Source of the DNA: Methanobacteriota archaeon | GTDB lineage: Archaea; Thermoplasmatota; Thermoplasmata; RBG-16-68-12; JAFNFQ01 | Direction of reading: 5' to 3' | DNA: 45,569 nt | Assembly: GCA_017885655.1 (NCBI GenBank) | Contig: JAFNFQ010000023.1 | Coordinates: 50,992-96,560, forward strand | Notes under the pieces: generated by a model | Database searches by the model: none | Told to the model about the DNA's origin: nothing | What the model saw: the letters and a program-made list of their open reading frames with translations, nothing else | Shown here: piece after piece, positions 38,139 to 45,569 of the stretch | Layout of the letters: the number at the start of each line of letters is the position of its first letter | How positions within the stretch are numbered: position 1 is the stretch's first letter | Made by a program: the position numbers and the translations under genes

Positions 38139-38552
38139 GTGGACAGCGACGACGAGGTCGAGAGGATACGCGCGAAGAAGCTGGCGGAGATGATGGCGCA
38201 GGTCCAGAAGAAGGACGCGCCCGATGCCGTCTCCGGCGAGCCGATCGTCCTGACAGACCAGAACTTCGCGGGTGTGATAACCCAATCGAGGCTCGTGCTG
38301 GTCGACTTCTGGGCCTCATGGTGCGCGCCCTGCAAGGCGATCGCCCCATTCGTCGAGGGGCTCGCGCGGCAGTACGCCGGCAAGCTCACGGTCGGCAAGA
38401 TGGACGTGGACAGGAACCAATCGATACCGGGACAGTTCGGCATCCAGTCCATCCCCACGCTCCTCCTGTTCAAGGAAGGCAAGCTTGTCGATGGCATCAT
38501 CGGGGCGGTCCCCAAAGCGCAGCTCGAGGCACTGGTCAAGAAGTGGATGTAG
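38139..38552 (+). CDS. Thioredoxin
   Basis: This 137-residue protein has the active site WCAPC (C62, C65) in LVLVDFWASWCAPCKAIAPFVEGLA, the cis-Pro segment FGIQSIPTLLLFKEGKL, and a complete fold. The first 30 residues are an extra charged helix (DDEVERIRAKKLAEMMAQ) that resembles the N-terminal helix of PDCD5. It diverges from the prenyl synthase operon and converges on the Mrp gene. Likely a general disulfide reductant. Confidence 0.93.
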   Translation: MDSDDEVERIRAKKLAEMMAQVQKKDAPDAVSGEPIVLTDQNFAGVITQSRLVLVDFWASWCAPCKAIAPFVEGLARQYAGKLTVGKMDVDRNQSIPGQFGIQSIPTLLLFKEGKLVDGIIGAVPKAQLEALVKKWM

Positions 38553-38559
38553 CGCGCGC

Positions 38560-39444
38560 TCAGTCGACTCCGACCGGTTTGAACTTCGGTTTGCGCTCGA
38601 CTCTGCCCAGTTCCTTCTTCAGGTTCGCCACTATCGACTCGAAAGCCTTCGCGGCGGGAGAATCGGGGCGGTCAAGCACGAATGGTTTCCCTTCGTCACC
38701 GCCAATCACAATGGCGGGGTCTATCGGGATGCTGCCGAGGAATGGTATGCCGAGCTTCTCCGCCATCATCTTTCCGCCGCCGCTCTTGAAGAGCGCTTCG
38801 TGGTACCCGCACTTCGGGCAGGTGTAACCGCTCATGTTCTCAACAACCCCGAGCACGCGCATGTTCACGGCCTTCGCGAAGTTGATGGACTTGCGAACGT
38901 CCAAGAGCGAGAGTTCTTGCGGGGTCGTCACGACAACGGCGCCGTCCACGTCCGGTATCTCCTGTGCGATGCTCAGGGGCTCATCGCTCGTTCCTGGCGG
39001 GAGGTCGATCACGAGATAGTCAAGGGCCCCCCAGTTCACGTAGACCAGCATCTGTCTCAGCGCCTGGATCTTCAGCGGTCCCCGCCAGATCACCGCCGCG
39101 TCCTTGTCGGGCAGGAGCTGCGCCATGCTCATGACCTTGATACCCAGCGCCCCCTCGACCGGCTCCAGCCAGTCCTTCCCCGCCTTGGGCGTCACATTCT
39201 CCACGCCCATGATCATCGGGATGTCGGGACCCGTGACATCAGCGTCGAGGATGCCCGCCTTCGAATCCCTGGCGAACACGCATGCGAGCCCAGCCGCCAC
39301 GGTGCTCTTGCCCACCCCGCCTTTGCCGCTCATCACGACAATCTTGTGCTTGATGTTCTTGGAGACCTCTGTCATCCGGAGTCGGTCTCTCATCGACTTC
39401 GCCATCTCGGGGGATATCTTGGACTGCTCCTGATCTTCCGCCAT
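38560..39444 (-). CDS. Mrp/NBP35-type iron-sulfur carrier ATPase
   Basis: This 294-residue P-loop ATPase carries the deviant Walker A VVMSGKGGVGKSTVAAGLA (about 36-53), the switch DADVTGPDIP, YLVIDLPPGTSDE and the CPKCGYHE motif that with a second subunit holds a bridging 4Fe-4S cluster. Such proteins deliver Fe-S clusters to apoproteins; the neighbouring Nuo-type complex has many Fe-S clusters. A GGAG ribosome-binding site precedes ATG 39444. It is 95 nt downstream of the N subunit gene and may be on the same message. Confidence 0.94.
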   Translation of the reverse strand: MAEDQEQSKISPEMAKSMRDRLRMTEVSKNIKHKIVVMSGKGGVGKSTVAAGLACVFARDSKAGILDADVTGPDIPMIMGVENVTPKAGKDWLEPVEGALGIKVMSMAQLLPDKDAAVIWRGPLKIQALRQMLVYVNWGALDYLVIDLPPGTSDEPLSIAQEIPDVDGAVVVTTPQELSLLDVRKSINFAKAVNMRVLGVVENMSGYTCPKCGYHEALFKSGGGKMMAEKLGIPFLGSIPIDPAIVIGGDEGKPFVLDRPDSPAAKAFESIVANLKKELGRVERKPKFKPVGVD

Positions 39445-39539
39445 CGGGTCTCAGCTCCTTTTCCTCGGGTCGGGCACCCACTGCACTAATCGTATTTCAA
39501 GATGAGTGAATCTGAGAGGTAATGCCTGAACGCGTCCGA

Positions 39540-41114
39540 TCAAGGGAGGAACGACCTCGCCGCGTCCTGGACGAAGGAGATGAACGGCTGGGCGGCCAAT
39601 CCCGCTATCAGGACGAGCATCACCGCAATCGCGACGGCCGCGGTCATGGAACCCGAGACCGGAGGCTGGTCCTTCTTGTCGGATTCGAGGACGAGCATGT
39701 ACCAAATCAGGCGGGCGTAGAAGTACAGGGACAGCGCGCTGTTCAGGACTCCCGAGACCGCCAGTGCGATGAACCAGGCGTTGTAGGAACTCGCATCAAC
39801 GGCGGAGGAGAAGAGGACCAGCTTGCTGAAGAATCCTCCGAACGGCGGTATGCCGGCGAGGGAGAGCATCAGGATCGACATGGCGATCGCCATGAAGGGC
39901 ATCCTCTTCAGGAGCCCACGGTAATCCTCGTAGCTTTCACCAATCTTGGCGGTGGCGACGGCCGCGACTACGATGAATGCCCCGGCTGTCATTATCGCGT
40001 GCGTCAGGACGTGATACAGGCCGCCGGTGATGCCCGCCTTCGCGACGTCGTACTTCCCTGCGTAGTCCGCATTGCCGACCGCCGTCGTCCCGAGAATCGA
40101 TGCGACCGCGATGGCTATGAGGATGTAGCCCGCGTGGGCGATGCTGCTGTACGCGAGCATCCTCTTGACGCTCTTCTGCGGGATCGCGAGCAGGTTGCCC
40201 ACCGTCTGCGTCGCAATAGCCAGGACGGCCAATGCAATCAGCCAATCCGCTTGGACTGCGAGCAGCGCGATCAGGAACACCTTGATGAGCGCGACAATCC
40301 CCATCTTCTTGCTGCCCGCCGCGAGGAAGGCGCTGATCGTCGTTGGCGCGCCCTCGTACACGTCCGGCGCCCACATGTGGAACGGCACCACAGCGACCTT
40401 GAATCCGAAACCCGCCAGCAGGAAGACTATCGCGACGATCAGCGGCGGTTCCATTCCCGGCACCGCTGAGCCCAGGCTCTTGCCCATGGTGACGAGGTCC
40501 GTTGTCGCACCGAGATTCGTCGTCCCCGTGATCCCGTAGACCAGAGAGATGCCGAACAGGATTATGGCGGAGGAAATCGCCCCGATGACGAAGAACTTCA
40601 TCGAGGCCTCACTCGCCTTCTTGTCCTTCTTGCGGAAGGCCGTGAGGGCGAATGTGCTGAGGCCGCTCATCTCGAACGCGAGGTACAGCACGATCAGGTC
40701 CGTCGCGGCGGCGACGAACATCATCCCCGCCACGGCGAAGAACATGAGGCAGTAGTACTCCGCCTGGTGCGGTTCCTCCTTGGAGATGAAGCCCTTCGAG
40801 GCGATGACGACCAGGAGCGCAACGACCAGGAACACGGTGTGGAAGAAGAGCGCGAACAGGTCGACGTGCAATCTCAGCTGGTCCCTGAAATTGCCGTCTG
40901 CGGCATTGAGAGGTGAGGACCAGAGGTTGAGGCCCAGCGCGTGGGTCAAGGAGAGGCCCATCATGTCCAACGTGGCGAACAACGAGACCAGAACGGAGAC
41001 AAGCGCGATCGCCCAGAGAATCTGCGGCCTGCGCTTCGTGAAGAACCCGAGGACGAGCATCAGGAGCGCTGACGCGATCAGGACGATTTCCGGGAAGAGG
41101 ACCGCGTAGGTCAT
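39540..41114 (-). CDS. NuoN/FpoN-like proton-pumping subunit
   Basis: This 524-residue membrane protein has about 14 TM helices of the antiporter-like type. Seen are LYLAFEMSGLSTFAL, with the conserved Glu of TM5, FKVAVVPFHMWAPDVYEGAPTTISAFLAAGSKKMG and SVKRMLAYSSIAHAGYILI, with Lys in the half-closed channel. It forms part of the membrane arm of an F420H2- or other donor-driven quinone oxidoreductase. ATG 41114 directly follows the M2 stop. Confidence 0.94.
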   Translation of the reverse strand: MTYAVLFPEIVLIASALLMLVLGFFTKRRPQILWAIALVSVLVSLFATLDMMGLSLTHALGLNLWSSPLNAADGNFRDQLRLHVDLFALFFHTVFLVVALLVVIASKGFISKEEPHQAEYYCLMFFAVAGMMFVAAATDLIVLYLAFEMSGLSTFALTAFRKKDKKASEASMKFFVIGAISSAIILFGISLVYGITGTTNLGATTDLVTMGKSLGSAVPGMEPPLIVAIVFLLAGFGFKVAVVPFHMWAPDVYEGAPTTISAFLAAGSKKMGIVALIKVFLIALLAVQADWLIALAVLAIATQTVGNLLAIPQKSVKRMLAYSSIAHAGYILIAIAVASILGTTAVGNADYAGKYDVAKAGITGGLYHVLTHAIMTAGAFIVVAAVATAKIGESYEDYRGLLKRMPFMAIAMSILMLSLAGIPPFGGFFSKLVLFSSAVDASSYNAWFIALAVSGVLNSALSLYFYARLIWYMLVLESDKKDQPPVSGSMTAAVAIAVMLVLIAGLAAQPFISFVQDAARSFLP

Positions 41115-42665
41115 CTAGTGGCCTCCTATCAGGCCGAGCAACGGCCCGGTGAAATTGCCGATGAGATTGAAAAAGAGGAATGGTAGGATGCCGAACACGG
41201 CCAGCATTATCGTCAGGACCCCCAGCGGCACTTCCTCATATGCGTGTGTGTCGGACATGTCCGCGAGCTTCGGATTCAGAGGACCGAAGAGCGCCTTCTG
41301 CATGGCGTAGATGTAGTATGCGGCGGTCAGCACGACGGTGATGATCGGAATTGCCACGAACCATCCGAACGCCTCGTACGTCCCGACGAACACAGTGAAC
41401 TCCGCGACGAAGCCGACGAGTCCCGGCAGGCCGAGGGAGGCGAGGAAGGAAATCATAATGAACGTGCTCAGGCGGGGAGTCTTGGCGGCAATTCCGCCCA
41501 AGTCGCTGATGTTCCGGGTCCCGATCTTGTGGCCTATGGAACCGGCAACCATGAACAGCATCGCCGACACGAGACCGTGCGCGAACATCTGGAAAATCGC
41601 CCCGCTGAACGCTAGGGTGCCCGCGCCGGGGTTCTTGCTTGCGGCGAACACGCCAGCCGCGATGCCGAGGGTGACGAAGCCCATGTGGCTCACGCTGCTG
41701 AACGCGACCATCCTCTTGATGTCGTCCTGCGCGATGCAGACGATCGCGCCGTAGATGATGCTCACGGTCCCCAGACCCGCAAGCAGCCAGACCATGTCGA
41801 TGGCGGCTGATGGCAGCATCTGCACGTTCACCCTGATCAGCCCGTAGCCCCCGAGCTTCAGCAATATGCCGGCAAGGAGGACGGAGCCGGCGGTCGGGGC
41901 CTCGACGTGCGCGTCGGGCAGCCAAGTGTGCAGGGGCCATGTCGGGAGCTTCGTCCCGAAGCCGATGACCAGACCGACGAACAGCAGGTTCGCGACAGCC
42001 CCGGCGGGGACCGGAGTCGTCTCGATCAGCTGGACCATGTTGGAGGTCCCGCCATACAGGTAGAAGACGAATATCGCCAGCAACACGAACAGCGATGCCG
42101 CCTGCGTGTAGAGGAAGAACTTCAGCGACGCGTACTTCCTCCGGGGCCCGCCCCAGACCGCGATGATGAAATACATCGGGATGAGCCCCGCCTCCCAGAA
42201 GATGAAGAAGAGGAAGAAGTCCAGGGAGACGAAGACGCCGACTATCGTGGCCTCCATGAACAGGAACATCGCGTAGAACTCCCTGACGCGGTGCTTCTCG
42301 TCCCACGAGAATATCATGGCCAGCGTCGTGAGCAGGGCCGCGAGGAACACAAGGGTGATCGAGAGCTCGTCGACGCCGAGAGCATAGGTGACGCCCAGGC
42401 CGGGTATCCACTCCGCGCTCTCGTACGCGCGGTAATGGAACTGGGAAGTGGGCGAGTACCTGTAGTCCCTGAGCTGGACCGAGCCCGGCATCAAGAATCC
42501 CGACAAGAGCAGGATCGAGATTATCAGGGGGATGAGCGAAACCGTGACGCCGAGTATCCTCGCATTCTCGGGCTTCTTCCCGCCGATGTAGACAAGAATG
42601 GCGCCCAGGAGCGGGACCGCGATCATCAAAGACAGGAGCGGGACTTCAAGGAGCATCTTATCCAC
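41115..42665 (-). CDS. NuoM/FpoM-like proton-pumping subunit, second copy
   Basis: This 516-residue membrane protein has the M-type signatures FFLFFIFWEAGLIPMYFIIAVWGG, GTKLPTWPLHTWLPDAHVEAPTAGSVLLAGILLKLGGYG and DIKRMVAFSSVSHMGFV. The key Glu (FWEAGLIP) and Lys residues are present. GTG 42665 overlaps the preceding M gene by 8 nt. It is a diverged paralogue of that neighbour, not a recent copy. Confidence 0.94.
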   Translation of the reverse strand: MDKMLLEVPLLSLMIAVPLLGAILVYIGGKKPENARILGVTVSLIPLIISILLLSGFLMPGSVQLRDYRYSPTSQFHYRAYESAEWIPGLGVTYALGVDELSITLVFLAALLTTLAMIFSWDEKHRVREFYAMFLFMEATIVGVFVSLDFFLFFIFWEAGLIPMYFIIAVWGGPRRKYASLKFFLYTQAASLFVLLAIFVFYLYGGTSNMVQLIETTPVPAGAVANLLFVGLVIGFGTKLPTWPLHTWLPDAHVEAPTAGSVLLAGILLKLGGYGLIRVNVQMLPSAAIDMVWLLAGLGTVSIIYGAIVCIAQDDIKRMVAFSSVSHMGFVTLGIAAGVFAASKNPGAGTLAFSGAIFQMFAHGLVSAMLFMVAGSIGHKIGTRNISDLGGIAAKTPRLSTFIMISFLASLGLPGLVGFVAEFTVFVGTYEAFGWFVAIPIITVVLTAAYYIYAMQKALFGPLNPKLADMSDTHAYEEVPLGVLTIMLAVFGILPFLFFNLIGNFTGPLLGLIGGH

Positions 42666-44223
42666 CCCAGATGAGACCCGCCAAACGCGCTGCCGGCGGC
42701 TGTATCATGTTCACCATCGGCGACGGATACAGTCCGATGATCAGGATGAGCGTCAGGAGGATGAAGAACGGAATCAGTTCGTTGACCTCGAGGTCCCTGA
42801 CCTTGCCGAGGTCCTCGTTGAAGTCGCCGAAGACCATCTTCTGCATCGTCCACAGGTAGTAGGCCCCGGTTATGGCGACCGAGATGAGCGGGATGAGGAT
42901 GAACTTCCCGAGCGCGTTCGCACCGGGTGCGAGCACAGCCGCCCCTCCCTGGTACGAGCCGACGAACACCATGAACTCGCTCACGAAGCCGTTGAGACCG
43001 GGGAGGCCCATCGATGCGAAGAACGAGACTATCAGCACGAACGAGAACAGCGGCATCCTCTTCGCCAGGCCGCGCAACTTCGGGATATCCCTAGTGCCAG
43101 CGGAATGTTTGATCGTCCCCGCCAGCATGAACAGGACAGCCGTGATGAGACCGTGGTTGAACAGCTGGAAGACCCCTCCCGCGATGCCTATGGTCGACAG
43201 GCTCGCCGCCCCGAGGAGCACGAATCCCATGTGGGCTATCGACGAGTACGCAACCAGCCGCTTGAAGTCGACCTGGGCCAGGCAGACGAACGAAGCGTAA
43301 ATCATGGTTACTATCCCGAACACGGCCATGACCCACCACAGCTCCTTGGCGGCGTCCGGCAGCATCCCGAGGCACACGCGGAAGATGCCATACCCGCCCA
43401 TCTTGAGCAGGAGGCCCGCCAGGATGACCGAGCCCGCTGTCGGCGCCTCGACGTGGGCATCGGGCAGCCACGTGTGGAACGGGACCATCGGGAGCTTCAC
43501 GCCGAATCCGAAGAAGAACGCGATGAAGGCGGGGATCTGGAACGCGAGCGCCGGCCTCAACGCGGGGTTGGTCGCGCCGTTGAGGAGCACGAGCATGTCG
43601 AAGCTCCTCGCCCCCGTGGGGTTCATCACGGGCGAGACGTTCCAGTACATCGCGAAGATGCCCAGCATCATGATGACAGAGCCGACGTGCGTGTAGATCA
43701 GGAACTTGATGGAGGCGTACGCCTTGTTCGGTCCGCCCCATATCCCTATGAGGAAGAACATGGGGATCAGGACGAGCTCCCAGAAGACCAGGAAAAGGAA
43801 GAAGTCGAGCGAGATGAAGACCCCGGTGATAGCCATCTGGATCAGCAGGATCATGGCGAAGAACTCCCTGGGCCTGTGGTCCTTGTCCCACGAGAATATC
43901 ATCCCGAGGAGGGAGAGGAGCGGGGTCAGGAAGACCAGCGGCAAGGAGATGCCATCGACGCCGAGGATGTAGCTCATCCCGAGCGAGGGCACCCAGTCAT
44001 AGTGCTCCACGAACCCGAAGCCGAGCGCGTCCTTGTTGGCGGGGATGAAGGAGGAGAACGCGCCTGTCACGTACTCGGCGGACGCGAGCACCGCAACCGC
44101 CAGGCTCGCGAGAGAGAAGATGACCCCGATGTTCCTCGCCCTTGCCTGCGTCTTCCCCAACAGGAGCACGACGAGGAAGCCGATGAGGGGTATCGCGATG
44201 AGCGAGGAGAGTATCCAGGACAT
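42658..44223 (-). CDS. NuoM/FpoM-like proton-pumping subunit, first copy
   Basis: This 521-residue protein has FFLFLVFWELVLIPMFFLIGIWGG, GVKLPMVPFHTWLPDAHVEAPTAGSVILAGLLLKMGGYG and DFKRLVAYSSIAHMGFVLLG. Both this and the next gene keep the charged residues required for proton transfer. It follows the L subunit by 1 nt and overlaps the second M by 8 nt. Gene order L-M-M-N shows duplication of M in the membrane arm. Confidence 0.94.
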   Translation of the reverse strand: MSWILSSLIAIPLIGFLVVLLLGKTQARARNIGVIFSLASLAVAVLASAEYVTGAFSSFIPANKDALGFGFVEHYDWVPSLGMSYILGVDGISLPLVFLTPLLSLLGMIFSWDKDHRPREFFAMILLIQMAITGVFISLDFFLFLVFWELVLIPMFFLIGIWGGPNKAYASIKFLIYTHVGSVIMMLGIFAMYWNVSPVMNPTGARSFDMLVLLNGATNPALRPALAFQIPAFIAFFFGFGVKLPMVPFHTWLPDAHVEAPTAGSVILAGLLLKMGGYGIFRVCLGMLPDAAKELWWVMAVFGIVTMIYASFVCLAQVDFKRLVAYSSIAHMGFVLLGAASLSTIGIAGGVFQLFNHGLITAVLFMLAGTIKHSAGTRDIPKLRGLAKRMPLFSFVLIVSFFASMGLPGLNGFVSEFMVFVGSYQGGAAVLAPGANALGKFILIPLISVAITGAYYLWTMQKMVFGDFNEDLGKVRDLEVNELIPFFILLTLILIIGLYPSPMVNMIQPPAARLAGLIWGG

Positions 44224-44224
44224 C

Positions 44225-45569
44225 TCACACCCCCAGCATCGGCAGGATCACCTTCAGCGTGAATATCACGAGGATGACCAGGACCAGACCGAGGACCACT
44301 ACGTTGCCGTAGGTCTGCACCTTCCCTGTCTGGCCCGTCCTCAGCACCGCGCCGCCCCTCACCGCCCTGAGGCTGATGCCGTTCACGGTCCCATCGATCG
44401 CGCGCCTATCGAACCAGTCTGAGACCTTGGAGACCAGTATGCCGCCCTTGCCCGCCGCGTTCACGACGCCGTCCACGACGTTCCTGTCGAACCAGTCCCA
44501 GCCCCTCGCCATGGCGTAGTAGCCCTTGTAGGCCACCGCATCGTATGCGTTGTCGATCCAGTAACGGTTCGAGAGCATCTTGTGGACGAACGCCCTCGAC
44601 GGTGTTGCGGTGAACCTCTTTGCAGAGATGCGCTTCTTGTCATAGACCATCCAGGCGAACATCACTCCCGCCACCGCGACGAGCAGCGAGACCCAGGCCA
44701 AGGTTCCTGAAAGCTCCATCGGACTGAAAGTCCTGGCGAGGATGTGGTCCAGCGACAGTCCTTCAGGCTCGCGGAAGAATATCAGGTTGGAGAAGCCGCC
44801 AGTCCCGAGGAACAACATCCCGGAGATGAGCGCGAAGACTGCGAGGATCATCAACGGGACCGTCATGACGCGAGGAGACTCGTGCGGGTGCTCCTTGCCG
44901 CGGTACTCCCCCCTGAACGTCATGAACCAGAGGCGGAACGTGTAGAACGCCGTCATGAAGGCGGTCAGGAGGCCGAGCGCGTAGAGCACATAGAAAATCA
45001 TGTTCGTCGAGCCTGACTCGAAGGTGAGGGACAGAATCTCATCCTTCGACCAGAAGCCGCTGAACGGGACGATCCCCGCCAAGGCGAGCGCGCCGAAGAG
45101 CATCACCGTCGAGGTGACCCGCATCGACTTCCGCAGGCCGCCCATCTGCCGCATGTCGTTCGTGTGGACAGCGTGGATGACGCTGCCCGCGGACAGGAAG
45201 AGCAGAGCCTTGAAGAAAGCGTGGTTGGTCAGGTGGTAGAGCGCCGCGCTGTATCCTCCAGGTCCCTGGCCCTCGGACATCAGGTACGCGCCGACCCCGA
45301 GGCCCAGGAACATGTAGCCTAACTGCGAGATCGTCGAGTAGGCCAGGACGCGCTTGATATCGTACTGGACGAGCGCCATCGTGGCGGCGAAGAATGCCGT
45401 GAAGCCACCGATGACCGCGATGAAGAGTATCGCGTCCGTGGGCGCCGGGACTCCTCCCTCCGGGGCGAGGAAGATAAAGGATCTGGCGGTGAGGTAGACG
45501 CCCGCCTTGACCATCGTGGCGGCATGGATGAGTGCGCTCACCGTTGTGGGGCCTTCCATGGCATCGGGC
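44225..45569 (-). CDS. NuoL/FpoL-like proton-pumping subunit, C-terminal part (partial)
   Basis: The frame runs off the window edge; the visible part begins PDAMEGPTTVSALIHAATMVKAGVYL, which is the middle of NuoL, with DIKRVLAYSTISQLGYMFLGLG next. The C-terminal region has the amphipathic lateral helix area and ends KVILPMLGV. Its N-terminus lies beyond position 45569. It heads the visible part of the L-M-M-N operon. Confidence 0.94.
   Translation of the reverse strand, partial: PDAMEGPTTVSALIHAATMVKAGVYLTARSFIFLAPEGGVPAPTDAILFIAVIGGFTAFFAATMALVQYDIKRVLAYSTISQLGYMFLGLGVGAYLMSEGQGPGGYSAALYHLTNHAFFKALLFLSAGSVIHAVHTNDMRQMGGLRKSMRVTSTVMLFGALALAGIVPFSGFWSKDEILSLTFESGSTNMIFYVLYALGLLTAFMTAFYTFRLWFMTFRGEYRGKEHPHESPRVMTVPLMILAVFALISGMLFLGTGGFSNLIFFREPEGLSLDHILARTFSPMELSGTLAWVSLLVAVAGVMFAWMVYDKKRISAKRFTATPSRAFVHKMLSNRYWIDNAYDAVAYKGYYAMARGWDWFDRNVVDGVVNAAGKGGILVSKVSDWFDRRAIDGTVNGISLRAVRGGAVLRTGQTGKVQTYGNVVVLGLVLVILVIFTLKVILPMLGV

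Noticed and set aside
41236-42411. 391-codon minus-strand frame inside the second M gene
   Set aside because: It is an out-of-frame reading of the same strand with Arg/His-rich composition and no protein-like features.
42598-44262. 554-codon plus-strand frame opposite the M genes
   Set aside because: It is the antisense shadow of hydrophobic coding sequence, rich in Arg, Glu, Asp and His; both M genes on the other strand are certain.

Overview
The window is from an archaeon with about 60% GC. The markers are RNA polymerase subunits Rpo7, Spt4 and Rpo4, eukaryote-type ribosomal proteins (S24e, S27ae, S19e, L21e, L31e, L39e), aIF6, Pus10, Alba, PDCD5, DUF359 dephospho-CoA kinase, NreA, Sec61-beta, intron-bearing tRNAs and TATA-box promoters. 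Gene content (membrane pyrophosphatase, Fpo/Nuo-type complex, MptE, split glycine decarboxylase, DUF835 and zinc-ribbon membrane proteins) fits Thermoplasmatota, but no rRNA is present and that placement is an inference. Many first-in-operon genes start about 25-35 nt after a TATA box (leaderless), while genes inside operons often start with TTG or GTG overlapping the previous stop; I used this to choose starts.

Layout. 1-3.4 kb: end of hppA, two small zinc-ribbon genes on the minus strand, then rpo7-spt4-DUF359-S24e-S27ae and a flavodoxin. 3.4-5.3 kb: rubrerythrin, a surface protein with a cytoplasmic zinc ribbon, and tRNA-Arg(CCG) split by an intron in its T-loop. 5.3-12.8 kb (all minus): a possible DNA/nucleotide repair operon (nreA, NUDIX, SPL-like radical SAM, wHTH), an M29-like protein lacking its metal ligands, the pus10-L21e-rpo4-DUF655 operon, and alba. 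13.0-17.4 kb (plus): Sec61-beta, a CoA-ligase pseudogene, a saccharopine dehydrogenase-like gene and a VWA-PKD surface protein. 17.6-19.25 kb: an AT-richer island in which two copies of intron-containing tRNA-Ser(CGA) bracket an unrecognised ORF. 19.3-24.2 kb: a SAMP/MoaD-like protein, gcvPA-gcvPB, then mptE and DUF373. 24.3-29.4 kb: a five-repeat SHOCT-like membrane protein, a translation operon (S19e-PDCD5-L39e-L31e-aIF6), a KaiC-like ATPase and UbiX. 29.4-36.4 kb: a large DUF835 membrane receptor-like protein, a TrmB regulator, two geranylgeranyl-reductase-family flavoproteins and a beta-CASP RNase. 36.3-45.6 kb: UbiE-like methyltransferase, polyprenyl diphosphate synthase, thioredoxin, Mrp/NBP35, then N, M, M and L subunits of a proton-pumping oxidoreductase.

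How the parts fit. The long-chain-type prenyl synthase, the UbiE-type methylase and the GGR look like a set for making and saturating a respiratory quinone, and they sit 2 kb from a complex that would reduce it. The glycine decarboxylase faces mptE, which makes the pterin precursor of its C1 carrier. The most unusual items are the T-loop tRNA intron, the duplicated tRNA-Ser with its cargo ORF, the metal-ligand-free M29 protein, the GGR gene without a standard start codon, and the SHOCT-repeat protein.
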